DNA from: Acidianus brierleyi
Lineage (GTDB): Archaea; Thermoproteota; Thermoprotei_A; Sulfolobales; Sulfolobaceae
Direction of reading: 5' to 3'
Assembly (NCBI RefSeq): GCF_003201835.2
Contig: NZ_CP029289.2
Coordinates: forward strand, 1,860,001 to 1,924,000
Length of the DNA stretch: 64,000 bases
In this document: in pieces, positions 34,125 to 42,103 of the stretch
How the letters are laid out: each line of letters starts with the position of its first letter
How positions within the stretch are numbered: position 1 is the first letter of the stretch
Program-made: the position numbers and the translations under genes
Notes under the pieces: generated by a model
Told to the model about the DNA's origin: nothing
Database searches by the model: none
Seen by the model: only the letters and a program-made list of their open reading frames with translations

Positions 34125-36107
34125 TTACATCATTATATAATTGTTGTTTATCAAATCTAATATTAGTTTTCCTGTAGACTTTGACTTAGATAATTTGCTT
34201 ACAATAGCTTTCCTATTATATCCAGTTTTTTCTTCCCATTCTGATAATCCAGATTTAAGTCTCTCTAACGCAATTAAATGATATTTACATAAGCCGTCTT
34301 TTTCTTCTTCGAAATCACAAAACTTACATTTATTGTATGATAAATAACCAAGTCCCTTAGATATCTTATTCCCTATTTTTTCTTTATTTTTATTATACTC
34401 TTCCATATACTTTCCTATTTTTTCTTTTATTTCGTTTACTACATCATCGCATTTTATTTTGCCATAGATTATATCGTTAAGTTTAGATTCCATCTCAGAT
34501 GTCATTTTTATACTAGTTAGTTCTGAAAAATAATCATTAAGAACTTCAGCTATTGTTATTCCAAGTTTAGTTGGAACTATGAATTTCCCTTTGGGTTCAA
34601 CATATTTTCTCGAAAATAACGTCTCAATTATTTTACCCCTAGTAGCTTCAGTACCAATTTTTACACTTTCCATCCATTTTAGTAGTGACGTTCTATTATA
34701 TCTAGGTAATGGTTTACTTAAAGATAGTTCTAAGGTTATTTTCTTAACATCTACTTCTGCATTTTCCTTTATATTAATAAGTTCGTCCTCTTTTATATTG
34801 TATGGATATATAGTAATCCAACCCTTATATAGTATATTTTGTAAATTTAACGACACATCTACATTATTTTTAACAAATTTTAATATTATATTTTGTTTTT
34901 GAATTATAGCATCTTTAGAAATTGATGCTAAAAATCTTCTTACTATTAGTTCATAAATTTTATACGCATCCTTAGAAACTTTCCTAAAATATCCAGTAGG
35001 ATAAATAGCAGGATGCGCTGGATCATCCTTTTCTCCTTGTCGTACGATGTATTTCCCACTAGTTAAATTATTAAGTATGCTTAAAATCGATCTAAAAGGT
35101 CCCTTAGCTATTCCATTCACTATTTCTACTAAGTTTACTGTAGAAGGAATACGTTGACTATTAGTTCTTGGATAACTTATAAGACCTTCTAGATATAGTT
35201 CTTCAGCTAACCTTTCAACTTTATATGGAGAATAACCAAAGAATTTTCCAGCCTCTAATTGCAAATCCATTAGATTAAATGGAGATGGCCTTGATAATTT
35301 GGTCTTAAAAGAAGAAACTGAGGTTACAATTAGTTTATCATTTTTGAGTTTAGACACGAGTTCTTTTGCATCATATATCGACTCAAATTTCTTATTTAAA
35401 AAAACATAGAAATCTTTATTATCTAAATTTATAAGGATTTTTATTCTAAATTCAGGATAAGGAAAGTATAACGACCTTTCAATTTCTCTGTTTACTATTT
35501 GAATCAAACTAGGACTTTGTACTCTACCCGCACTCAATATTACTTTCTTACCAGATGCGGAACGAGTCGATATCATTAATGCCCTACTCACGTTTATACC
35601 CCATAACCAGTCTACTTTGTGTCTTGCAATTCCAGCGTTAACCATGTTTATATCTAACTCGGACAAACTACTGTAAGATCTCAAAATTTCTTCTTTGGTT
35701 AGTGCAGAAATTTTCATTCTTTTTGCTTTCTTTAAATCGCCGAATTTTTCAATTAGAATAAAACCTATGACTGAACCTTCTATATCGTAATCGCAAGCAT
35801 TTATATATTTTTCTGCATTTTTTGAAAAATAACTTATTGTGTTTATATATTTCTTAGTATATAAATTCTTCTTATCTATCTCCCATAAAGGTTTCCATTC
35901 CATAGTATATACTGGAAAAACGTTAGGGCCTGTTATTCCGAATAAATGACCAGCAGCTGATACTATGATTATATTTTCGTTATTATATGTTAATTGCCAA
36001 TATTTAACTCCTCTATAATTAATTTGCTTGTAAGAACCAAACGCTTCGGCTATCTTTTTAGCAGCCTTAGGTTTTTCGGCTATTATTAGAGTATAACCTC
36101 GTATCAT
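34125..36107 (-). CDS. topA: Type IA DNA topoisomerase (topoisomerase III)
   Basis: A 660-residue type IA enzyme that decatenates or relaxes DNA by single-strand passage. The Toprim domain starts at LIIAEKPKAAKKIAEAFG with acidic residues in ACDYDIEGSVIG, and the active-site tyrosine lies in LISYPRTNSQRIP (about residue 316). The C-terminus has one incomplete zinc finger (CKFCDFEEEKDGLCKYH), as in Sulfolobales topoisomerase III. The stop of rpoK overlaps its start by one base, so the two are co-transcribed. Confidence 0.93.
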   Translation of the reverse strand: MIRGYTLIIAEKPKAAKKIAEAFGSYKQINYRGVKYWQLTYNNENIIIVSAAGHLFGITGPNVFPVYTMEWKPLWEIDKKNLYTKKYINTISYFSKNAEKYINACDYDIEGSVIGFILIEKFGDLKKAKRMKISALTKEEILRSYSSLSELDINMVNAGIARHKVDWLWGINVSRALMISTRSASGKKVILSAGRVQSPSLIQIVNREIERSLYFPYPEFRIKILINLDNKDFYVFLNKKFESIYDAKELVSKLKNDKLIVTSVSSFKTKLSRPSPFNLMDLQLEAGKFFGYSPYKVERLAEELYLEGLISYPRTNSQRIPSTVNLVEIVNGIAKGPFRSILSILNNLTSGKYIVRQGEKDDPAHPAIYPTGYFRKVSKDAYKIYELIVRRFLASISKDAIIQKQNIILKFVKNNVDVSLNLQNILYKGWITIYPYNIKEDELINIKENAEVDVKKITLELSLSKPLPRYNRTSLLKWMESVKIGTEATRGKIIETLFSRKYVEPKGKFIVPTKLGITIAEVLNDYFSELTSIKMTSEMESKLNDIIYGKIKCDDVVNEIKEKIGKYMEEYNKNKEKIGNKISKGLGYLSYNKCKFCDFEEEKDGLCKYHLIALERLKSGLSEWEEKTGYNRKAIVSKLSKSKSTGKLILDLINNNYIMM

Positions 36108-36391
36108 TATCCCCTTAAGCTTCTAACAGAAATTAATTCGGTTTTTCCATTAGGAAATCTTCTTCTTACAGTTATAGGCAAAACGTTTCTCTTAAGCTCT
36201 TCTTCTGCTATACTTATTGAATTAAGTTTTTTAGAATCCAAAGTACTAATATCAATGAGGGGAGAAGCACCCATAGCTAATTGTAATGCCCTAGCGCTTA
36301 TTATTCTTGCTTTTTCATAAAGAGTAAGCCTTACTTTCCAACTTTCTATGAAAGTATAATTTAAGGAAGTTATATATTCACTCTCAGACAT
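36107..36391 (-). CDS. rpoK: DNA-directed RNA polymerase subunit K
   Basis: This 94-residue protein is the archaeal homologue of RPB6/omega, which clamps the RNA polymerase largest subunit. The hallmark is LTLYEKARIISARALQLAMGA, followed by the acidic SIAEEELKRNVLPITVRRR. Length is normal for Sulfolobales. It is the first gene of a unit with topoisomerase III. The upstream gene (aminotransferase) ends on the same strand 37 nt away. Confidence 0.93.
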   Translation of the reverse strand: MSESEYITSLNYTFIESWKVRLTLYEKARIISARALQLAMGASPLIDISTLDSKKLNSISIAEEELKRNVLPITVRRRFPNGKTELISVRSLRG

Positions 36392-36428
36392 ATCATGAAA
36401 ACTAATAGAACTTAAAAATAAAACTTTC

Positions 36429-37547
36429 TTACCATTCTACTTCTGCTCTAAGGAAATCTGGAAGACTACATTCTTTTGGAATATTTAACTCAACTTCCTG
36501 TCTTAGTATGTCTGACATAGCTATTGTTAACCTAGATATAGCTCTATCATCCACTACACCTAATATTCCTATTCTAACAATTTTGTCCTTAAGTTCTCCC
36601 ATTCCGCCAGATATTTCTATGCCTCTTTTCCTTAGTTCATTGATAAAAATTTTAGGCGGTAAAGGAGTTTTTCCAGCAACTACAGTATTAGAGAAATTAG
36701 TGTCATCACCAAATAAAGAGAAATCTAATTTACTTGTTATGTTTCTAAGATATTTAGCACACGCTTCATGTCTATTCCATCTCTTCTCTATGCCTTCCAT
36801 TTCTAGCAATTCGGCTGCTCTGAGAGTAGCAAAAAATATGCCTACTGCTGGCGTAAAAGGAGTTTCATGCTTTTCTTGAAACTTCAAGCTAAGACCAAGA
36901 TCAAGATAATTAGGTATCTCATTAGAACGCAGTTCAGAAATTCCCTCTGAAGATAATGCAACAAAACCCATACCTGGTAATGAGGCTAATGCTTTTTGGC
37001 TACCAGTTGCTACAGCATCAATTTTCCACTTATTTACGTAAAGCTCATATGCGCCAAATCCTGAGACAGAATCTACAAGAAGTTTTTTACCAGAATCTTT
37101 TATTATCTTTGAAACTGTTTTAAGGTCTCTAAAAGCTATACCAGTGCTGGTCTCATTATGCACAAGAGCTACAGCATCGGCGTCTTTATTATTCTCTACA
37201 GCACTCTTTACTTCTTCTATAGAAAAACCTTCCCCAAAATTTTTTCTATATACTATTGGAATAGCACCTCTACGTTTTATAGAATCTAAAAGTCTATTAC
37301 TGAATTCTCCATATGTAAATACAATGGTCTTCTCATCTTTATGTAAAAGAGAATAAACCATTGATTCTACTGCTAATGTACCAGAACCAGTTAATAATGC
37401 CACTCTATCAGAATTGAATTCCTTAGCTAAAGTATTCTCTAGCTTAAATACAACTTCTCTAAAAGTGTCAGACCTATGATTAATTACTTTAGTAGCCTCA
37501 TATTCAACACTTTTAGGTACATTTACTGGACCTGGAATTAGTAGCAT
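36429..37547 (-). CDS. Class V aminotransferase (serine-pyruvate/alanine-glyoxylate type)
   Basis: A 372-residue PLP enzyme. The Schiff-base lysine is in AVATGSQKALASLPGMGFV (about residue 184), with the PLP aspartate in LLVDSVSGFGAYEL. Start-region LLIPGPVNVPKSVEYEA is typical. Its start overlaps the stop of the phosphoglycerate dehydrogenase gene by one base. In archaea lacking a standard SerC, this pairing suggests action as a phosphoserine or serine aminotransferase, which also ties to glycine metabolism; that specificity is inferred. Confidence 0.85.
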   Translation of the reverse strand: MLLIPGPVNVPKSVEYEATKVINHRSDTFREVVFKLENTLAKEFNSDRVALLTGSGTLAVESMVYSLLHKDEKTIVFTYGEFSNRLLDSIKRRGAIPIVYRKNFGEGFSIEEVKSAVENNKDADAVALVHNETSTGIAFRDLKTVSKIIKDSGKKLLVDSVSGFGAYELYVNKWKIDAVATGSQKALASLPGMGFVALSSEGISELRSNEIPNYLDLGLSLKFQEKHETPFTPAVGIFFATLRAAELLEMEGIEKRWNRHEACAKYLRNITSKLDFSLFGDDTNFSNTVVAGKTPLPPKIFINELRKRGIEISGGMGELKDKIVRIGILGVVDDRAISRLTIAMSDILRQEVELNIPKECSLPDFLRAEVEW

Positions 37548-38524
37548 TATTTTACACCTATTTCAGCTAATGCATCTAGTAGATTTTGAGTTGTCATCAC
37601 TGCTACTCTATATTGCGCCTCTTTGGTCTGAGCTCCTATATGTGTTGTAACAGTTACTCTTTCATGCTTTAGTAATTCCATTTCCCACTCTTCCTTAGGA
37701 GGTTCATGCCAGAAGACATCTGCAGCGTAAGCTAATACCTTATTTTTATTTATATATTCCAGAAGAGCCTTTCCGTCTATAGCTACTGCACGGCTTGTGT
37801 TTACTATCATTACGCCATCTTTCATCTTTTCGAATTCATCCTTGCCTATTATCGGCTTGGCATCTTTTCCTACAGTAACATGGACACTTATTATATCGGA
37901 CTTCCTAACTAGCTCGTCTAAACTAACACTAGTAGCTCCTATCTCTTCAGCACGTTTACGTATATCTATAACATCATACGCTAAAACATTCATACCCATA
38001 GACTTAGCTATTATACCTACTTTAGTTCCTATTCTTCCAAAACCTATTATACCTAAAGTTTTACCCGCTAATTCTATTCCTGAAATTTTCTTAAAAATTC
38101 CAGATTTAGCTAGATTCATTGATGTATAGAAATTTCTAGCTCCAGCAACCATTAAACCAATTGTAAGTTCTACCGCAGAATCTGTAGATGCTCCAGGAGC
38201 ATAGACTACTTTTATTCCTCTATTTTCAGCCTCGTCAGTGTCAATATTATCTAGACCTATACCGGCTCTAGCTATTATCTTTAGTCTTTTGCCTTTTTCT
38301 ATAATTTCTTTATCAACTTTAGTTCTACTTCTAACTACTATTACATCATAATTTTCTATAATTTTCAAAAGCTCTTCTCTTTCAATACTAGGACTATATG
38401 TAACTTTAAATCCCTTTTCTTTCAATGACTTTAACATGTACTCATTCATGGGATCAGTTATTAGTATTTGAAGGTTTTCTTTATTTATAGAATTAACTTT
38501 CTCGCTCTGCATAGAATACCCCAT
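37547..38524 (-). CDS. serA: D-3-phosphoglycerate dehydrogenase
   Basis: The first enzyme of serine synthesis, oxidising 3-phosphoglycerate with NAD. The 325 residues show the D-2-hydroxyacid dehydrogenase fold: VVRSRTKVDKEII, the Rossmann motif LGIIGFGRIGTKVG (about 147-160), catalytic Arg in NTSRAVAIDG, Glu/His in ADVFWHEPP and TTHIGAQTKEAQ. No ACT domain is present, as is usual in Sulfolobales. GGTGAT lies 5 nt before ATG 38524. The upstream 180-nt gap shows no gene. Confidence 0.92.
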   Translation of the reverse strand: MGYSMQSEKVNSINKENLQILITDPMNEYMLKSLKEKGFKVTYSPSIEREELLKIIENYDVIVVRSRTKVDKEIIEKGKRLKIIARAGIGLDNIDTDEAENRGIKVVYAPGASTDSAVELTIGLMVAGARNFYTSMNLAKSGIFKKISGIELAGKTLGIIGFGRIGTKVGIIAKSMGMNVLAYDVIDIRKRAEEIGATSVSLDELVRKSDIISVHVTVGKDAKPIIGKDEFEKMKDGVMIVNTSRAVAIDGKALLEYINKNKVLAYAADVFWHEPPKEEWEMELLKHERVTVTTHIGAQTKEAQYRVAVMTTQNLLDALAEIGVK

Positions 38525-38706
38525 TCTGAATCACCATAAATTTAGAAGTCTAATCTAACATGATGAATATGATGACCATGAGAAAATACTTATTAAGAAA
38601 AAGCTAAACGTAACAAATTTATCTATTTTCGCGGAATTATGCCCAAATCTAGCAATATCCATTTTACCTCACATATACACTACATTTCTGGTTTATATAC
38701 TTTTAT

Positions 38707-39321
38707 TTATTTTACTATCATTTTGGTCTCTTTAAACCATATAAACAGATCCAATAGTCCGGGATACAAATTAAAATAAGTTGAGATACTTCTTAAAATT
38801 GATTCTAAGTATATATATTCTGACCTTGATAATTGTTTATTCCTTATTTCTACATAATCACTCAGAAAATTTAATATATGTCTATCTATTATTGCAAGAT
38901 TGAAATAGCCTACGTTCCTTAAAAAATGACTAGCTTCTTTCATTCCTATTCCATAAAGCTTTAGTAAATATTCTCTAGCTTTTAACTGATCAGTCTCTGC
39001 TATATTCTTTATAGTATTTTTTAATTTACCATATATTAATTCTCTATCCTTTACTATATAATAAGATTTAATATTATAAAACCTATAACCAGATTTTTTT
39101 AATGATAGAGAGATATTTTCTTTATTTTCGTAAAAAATCTTGTCTCCTAGATTTTGTAAAGCATTATACGCAGATATAAACGATGAATTAGCCGTTAATA
39201 TACAAAGTACTAGCTCCCTAAACCACACATTCTCATTAGATAAATTGTTTAGCTTAAACTCTTCTGCTCTTTCTAGAACTCTTGCCCTTAACTTTACGTC
39301 TTTTAGAAGATTTCTTAGCAC
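38707..39321 (-). CDS. ogg: 8-oxoguanine DNA glycosylase/lyase (Ogg2 type)
   Basis: A 204-residue HhH-GPD glycosylase that excises 8-oxoguanine. The helix-hairpin-helix LKLYGIGMKEASHFLRNVGY contains the catalytic lysine (in GMKEAS), and the aspartate follows in LAIIDRHILNFL. The N-terminus fits Ogg2 (FRELVLCILTANSSFISAYN). It overlaps the upstream gene for the basic-tailed protein by 68 nt on the same strand. Confidence 0.9.
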   Translation of the reverse strand: MLRNLLKDVKLRARVLERAEEFKLNNLSNENVWFRELVLCILTANSSFISAYNALQNLGDKIFYENKENISLSLKKSGYRFYNIKSYYIVKDRELIYGKLKNTIKNIAETDQLKAREYLLKLYGIGMKEASHFLRNVGYFNLAIIDRHILNFLSDYVEIRNKQLSRSEYIYLESILRSISTYFNLYPGLLDLFIWFKETKMIVK

Positions 39322-39784
39322 GCTTTTTCTTTACTGATCTAGATTTTTTAGTTTTAGTTTCTGCTTTAGTTTCTTTTACAGGTTTTGTATCTTCCATATC
39401 TGATTTAGAGATTATTCTAAATCCTTCTGAAGTTTCAAGAACTAAAAAAGGAATCTTATTATAATCCATTTTAATTCCTATAATAGGATAATCTGAATTA
39501 ACTTGTATATAGTTTATTTTAACAATTTCAGAAGTTATATCTGCTGGAACTCCTACTTTATATACTTTAAGAGGATATGGAAACTTAAATGATGTATCTA
39601 AGTTACTATTTATTATTTTACCATCTTTGGTGTTTATTATAACTACTTTATTATCCAAAAAAACATTATCTAAATCTTCTTTTCCATCTATAGCTGTTTC
39701 TCCCTCTTTCTTTATGGCTATAAGTGAGACACCTTCAATAACTTTAATCTCTTCAGGCATATAATACTCTTCAATTACACTCAA
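39254..39784 (-). CDS. Conserved unknown protein with a basic tail
   Basis: Residues 1-135 form a beta-rich globular domain (VIIGVSL-like strands, KVYKVGVPADI, YIQVNSDYPIIGIKMDY); residues 140-176 are Lys/Arg/Ser-rich (KSRSVKKKRAKKSSKRRKVK) and look like a nucleic-acid-binding tail. No family is recognised, though such tails are common in archaeal RNA/DNA-associated proteins. The last 68 nt overlap ogg in another frame, so the lysine-rich tail and the glycosylase N-terminus are encoded by the same bases. Confidence 0.65.
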   Translation of the reverse strand: MSVIEEYYMPEEIKVIEGVSLIAIKKEGETAIDGKEDLDNVFLDNKVVIINTKDGKIINSNLDTSFKFPYPLKVYKVGVPADITSEIVKINYIQVNSDYPIIGIKMDYNKIPFLVLETSEGFRIISKSDMEDTKPVKETKAETKTKKSRSVKKKRAKKSSKRRKVKGKSSRKSRRV

Positions 39785-39906
39785 GGATATCTATATATAA
39801 TTATGAAAACGGCTATTAAAAGCCTAGTATAATAATAAAGGTAAAACCATGTAATCTCATGCGAAAAGTATATATAATATACAATATGATAAAAGTTGGA
39901 TAAGAT

Positions 39907-40125
39907 ATGAGCTTAAGAACAAAAGGAATAGATGCTTATGGACATATGGGATGGTTTACAGTACATTGTAGGATATGCAATAGATCGCTCAGAATAGGTA
40001 TTGATGTAGTTTACAAATGTCCAAAGTGCGAAAAGAAATACAACGCTTATTTCTGCGAGGCAGATAAAAGAACGTTAAAAGGCAAATGTCCATACTGCGG
40101 TAGTGATTTGGTACCTGTAATATGA
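39907..40125 (+). CDS. Zinc-ribbon protein, 72 residues
   Basis: Three CxxC pairs are visible: CRICN (residue 21), CPKCEKKY (38) and CPYCGSDL (61), plus a lone cysteine in YFCEADKR, giving a double zinc ribbon. It is probably a small nucleic-acid or ribosome-associated protein. It overlaps the next gene by four bases (ATGA), which shows translational coupling. Confidence 0.7.
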   Translation: MSLRTKGIDAYGHMGWFTVHCRICNRSLRIGIDVVYKCPKCEKKYNAYFCEADKRTLKGKCPYCGSDLVPVI

Positions 40126-40412
40126 TAAAGCAATATTTAATAGATAATAAGAAAGTTTTTGTTATTTTAAACAATTCTACGGTATTGTATGCAGATACAG
40201 ATATAAAAACAAAGATAGTATCTAAGGAAAATATAGAGTATAAGGATGTGAATATCCCTTTTGAATATGGAAAAATAGTAAAAATAGTTACATGTAAAAC
40301 CTCAATATACACTTATATATGTAATGCTGTAGCCTTGCTAGATAATTTTAATGATAACTATATGACGGAAATTTATCATAGTTTATTGAAAGAATTAACT
40401 AAATTGGCATGA
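40122..40412 (+). CDS. Unknown 96-residue protein coupled to the zinc ribbon
   Basis: It starts at the ATGA overlap with the zinc-ribbon stop. The product has alternating hydrophobic strands (KQYLIDNKKVFVILNNSTVL; GKIVKIVTCKTSIYTYICNA) and a C-terminal helix. No family is recognised. It converges on the minus-strand gene at 40376 and overlaps it by 37 nt. Confidence 0.55.
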   Translation: MIKQYLIDNKKVFVILNNSTVLYADTDIKTKIVSKENIEYKDVNIPFEYGKIVKIVTCKTSIYTYICNAVALLDNFNDNYMTEIYHSLLKELTKLA

Positions 40413-40690
40413 ATACCATTTTCTTTCAATTTATTATTTATATGCTCAGTTATTCTTATAATTTCTGTAGCACTAGTACTTTCTACTCGTATAATCATTA
40501 AAAATTTTTTAATATCGTCACTTAAAAATACAGTTATTAATGATTCTGGAGAAGGTGAACATATATATGAAGCACCTATTCTTAAAGGTTTGCATAGATC
40601 TTCTAAAAAATTATCGAAACCTAAAAATACATCTCTAATCCTTTGAGGTTCGGACATTACTGAAATATCAACACTAAATATACTGTTCAT
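40376..40690 (-). CDS. Unknown 104-residue protein
   Basis: An alpha/beta protein with FLEDLCKPLRIGASYICSPS, then LITVFLSDDIKKFLMIIRVE and EIIRITEHINNKLKENG. The size and strand-helix order faintly recall Pcc1-like small subunits, but no diagnostic motif is present. Its start overlaps the next upstream gene's stop by 4 nt, so it is the third gene of the minus-strand unit that begins with the flavoprotein at 42025. Confidence 0.5.
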   Translation of the reverse strand: MNSIFSVDISVMSEPQRIRDVFLGFDNFLEDLCKPLRIGASYICSPSPESLITVFLSDDIKKFLMIIRVESTSATEIIRITEHINNKLKENGIHANLVNSFNKL

Positions 40691-41064
40691 TTTAAATTAG
40701 CCCTCTTTACTGGAATTTTAACTTGATCTAATACTCTTTTTACATGCTCATAAAACTGAGAATCTCCGTTAATTTTTTTAATCTTAAGCTTTCTATAATT
40801 GAGAACTAGTACAATATTTCCCTCATTTATAACAATTATTTTCCCCTTAACTTTATTATAGATATTCTTTATCAAAGTTATGTATACATAAATACCTTTA
40901 GAAGGTATATCTGTCAAATAAGCTTCTCCTACAGTATAAGTTGGTTTAACCTTAGAACTAAATTTTTTCTCTTCATGAATATTATTATCTATTTTATAAA
41001 GCAATGTTCTAATGACATGTTTGCCTGATTTGCTTTTAGAGTTATCAATTACTAATTGCACCAT
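40687..41064 (-). CDS. Unknown 125-residue protein
   Basis: I start at ATG 41064 (MVQLVIDNSKSKSGK), because the 12 codons above are read inside the upstream gene. The protein is basic and beta-rich (YVYITLIKNIYNKVKGKIIV; IVLVLNYRKLKIKKI), with no recognised family. It overlaps the flavoprotein gene by 20 nt and the next gene by 4 nt, so all three are co-transcribed. Confidence 0.5.
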   Translation of the reverse strand: MVQLVIDNSKSKSGKHVIRTLLYKIDNNIHEEKKFSSKVKPTYTVGEAYLTDIPSKGIYVYITLIKNIYNKVKGKIIVINEGNIVLVLNYRKLKIKKINGDSQFYEHVKRVLDQVKIPVKRANLK

Positions 41065-42025
41065 CTTTAATCGCCTTAACTGATTCTGATATACCTTCAA
41101 AATCTATTTTATCTTCTAAAAACGCATCTATAAGTATCCCATTCCTTAAAAATACTTTAAGCATTGATTTCCTTAAACTCTCATTAAGGTTAATATAAAT
41201 TTTTAATAATGAATACTGTATTTTTATCCTTTTTTCTAGTTTATACAACTTATTATTTAGGGTCTCATTAAAATCTTCTCCCTTAGTTAAAGCGTCAAAT
41301 GCGGCTTCTGCTGATATTGCAGACGGTCTTATTCCTTCTCCGCTCATAGGGAAAACTAGACCCCTGGCTTCTCCTATTTTCCAATTTTTATCAGATATTA
41401 GATCCACAGTTATTGGAGCACCTCTAGTATCTATAATTTCATATTTTTTTAGTTTAGATTTAATATATTGTAATAAAAGTTCCTTTGAATTCTTATATTC
41501 TAAGAATCCAGCACCTATATTATATATCCCTTCAGAGTCAGGGAAAATCCAGTAAAATCCAGTAAATTTAGAGTTAAATTCTAATATTGCTTCATCATTA
41601 AATTCTTCAGTCTTAACTAAAGACCTTGTGGTATATACTACTTTTCTGTCCATAAGATATGGACCCATAGCGTTTATTATAATATCGTATCTTTCTCTTT
41701 CCGGTTTTTCGTTTCCGATTACCTTTTGTTTTATATTATCTAACATACTATTAATCCATTCTGACTTATCTATAACATTCCATTTAGTGTGTCTATATCT
41801 TACATCGTATATTTTTTCTCCGTCTAAATAGAATGCAAAATTCTTAATTCTATATTTTATATTCCAATTTATTTTTGGTTCATAAATATTAGGTACTACA
41901 TCTCCACAAGGCTTAAAATATTTGCCTTTTAGATCAAATAGTGTAACGTCGTAATTGGATTTTTGAAGTAAATTAGCTAGATAAGAACCGGCTACTCCGC
42001 CTCCTCTTATGGCAATCTTGTCCAT
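41045..42025 (-). CDS. Geranylgeranyl-reductase-family flavoprotein
   Basis: The N-terminus IAIRGGGVAGSYLANLLQKS is a Rossmann FAD motif (GxGxxG with a substituted first part), followed by the family CGDVVP segment (about residues 40-45) and the second FAD motif GLVFPMSGEGIRPSAISAEA. Such enzymes saturate isoprenoid chains of archaeal lipids; the family also includes other oxidoreductases. At 326 residues it is shorter than the main digeranylgeranylglycerophospholipid reductase (about 400-450), so it may be a paralogue with another substrate. Confidence 0.75.
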   Translation of the reverse strand: MDKIAIRGGGVAGSYLANLLQKSNYDVTLFDLKGKYFKPCGDVVPNIYEPKINWNIKYRIKNFAFYLDGEKIYDVRYRHTKWNVIDKSEWINSMLDNIKQKVIGNEKPERERYDIIINAMGPYLMDRKVVYTTRSLVKTEEFNDEAILEFNSKFTGFYWIFPDSEGIYNIGAGFLEYKNSKELLLQYIKSKLKKYEIIDTRGAPITVDLISDKNWKIGEARGLVFPMSGEGIRPSAISAEAAFDALTKGEDFNETLNNKLYKLEKRIKIQYSLLKIYINLNESLRKSMLKVFLRNGILIDAFLEDKIDFEGISESVKAIKDGAISN

Positions 42026-42103
42026 AATTTAGAATCTTAAGTAAAGTATAAAAAGTAGCTTTGTTCTAAAAAATTTAATATCTTGTGTGGTGGTCAGTTA
42101 TTG

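Noticed and set aside
38541..38640. Two ATGATGA motifs upstream of serA
   Set aside because: No box D (CTGA) follows at a suitable distance on either strand.
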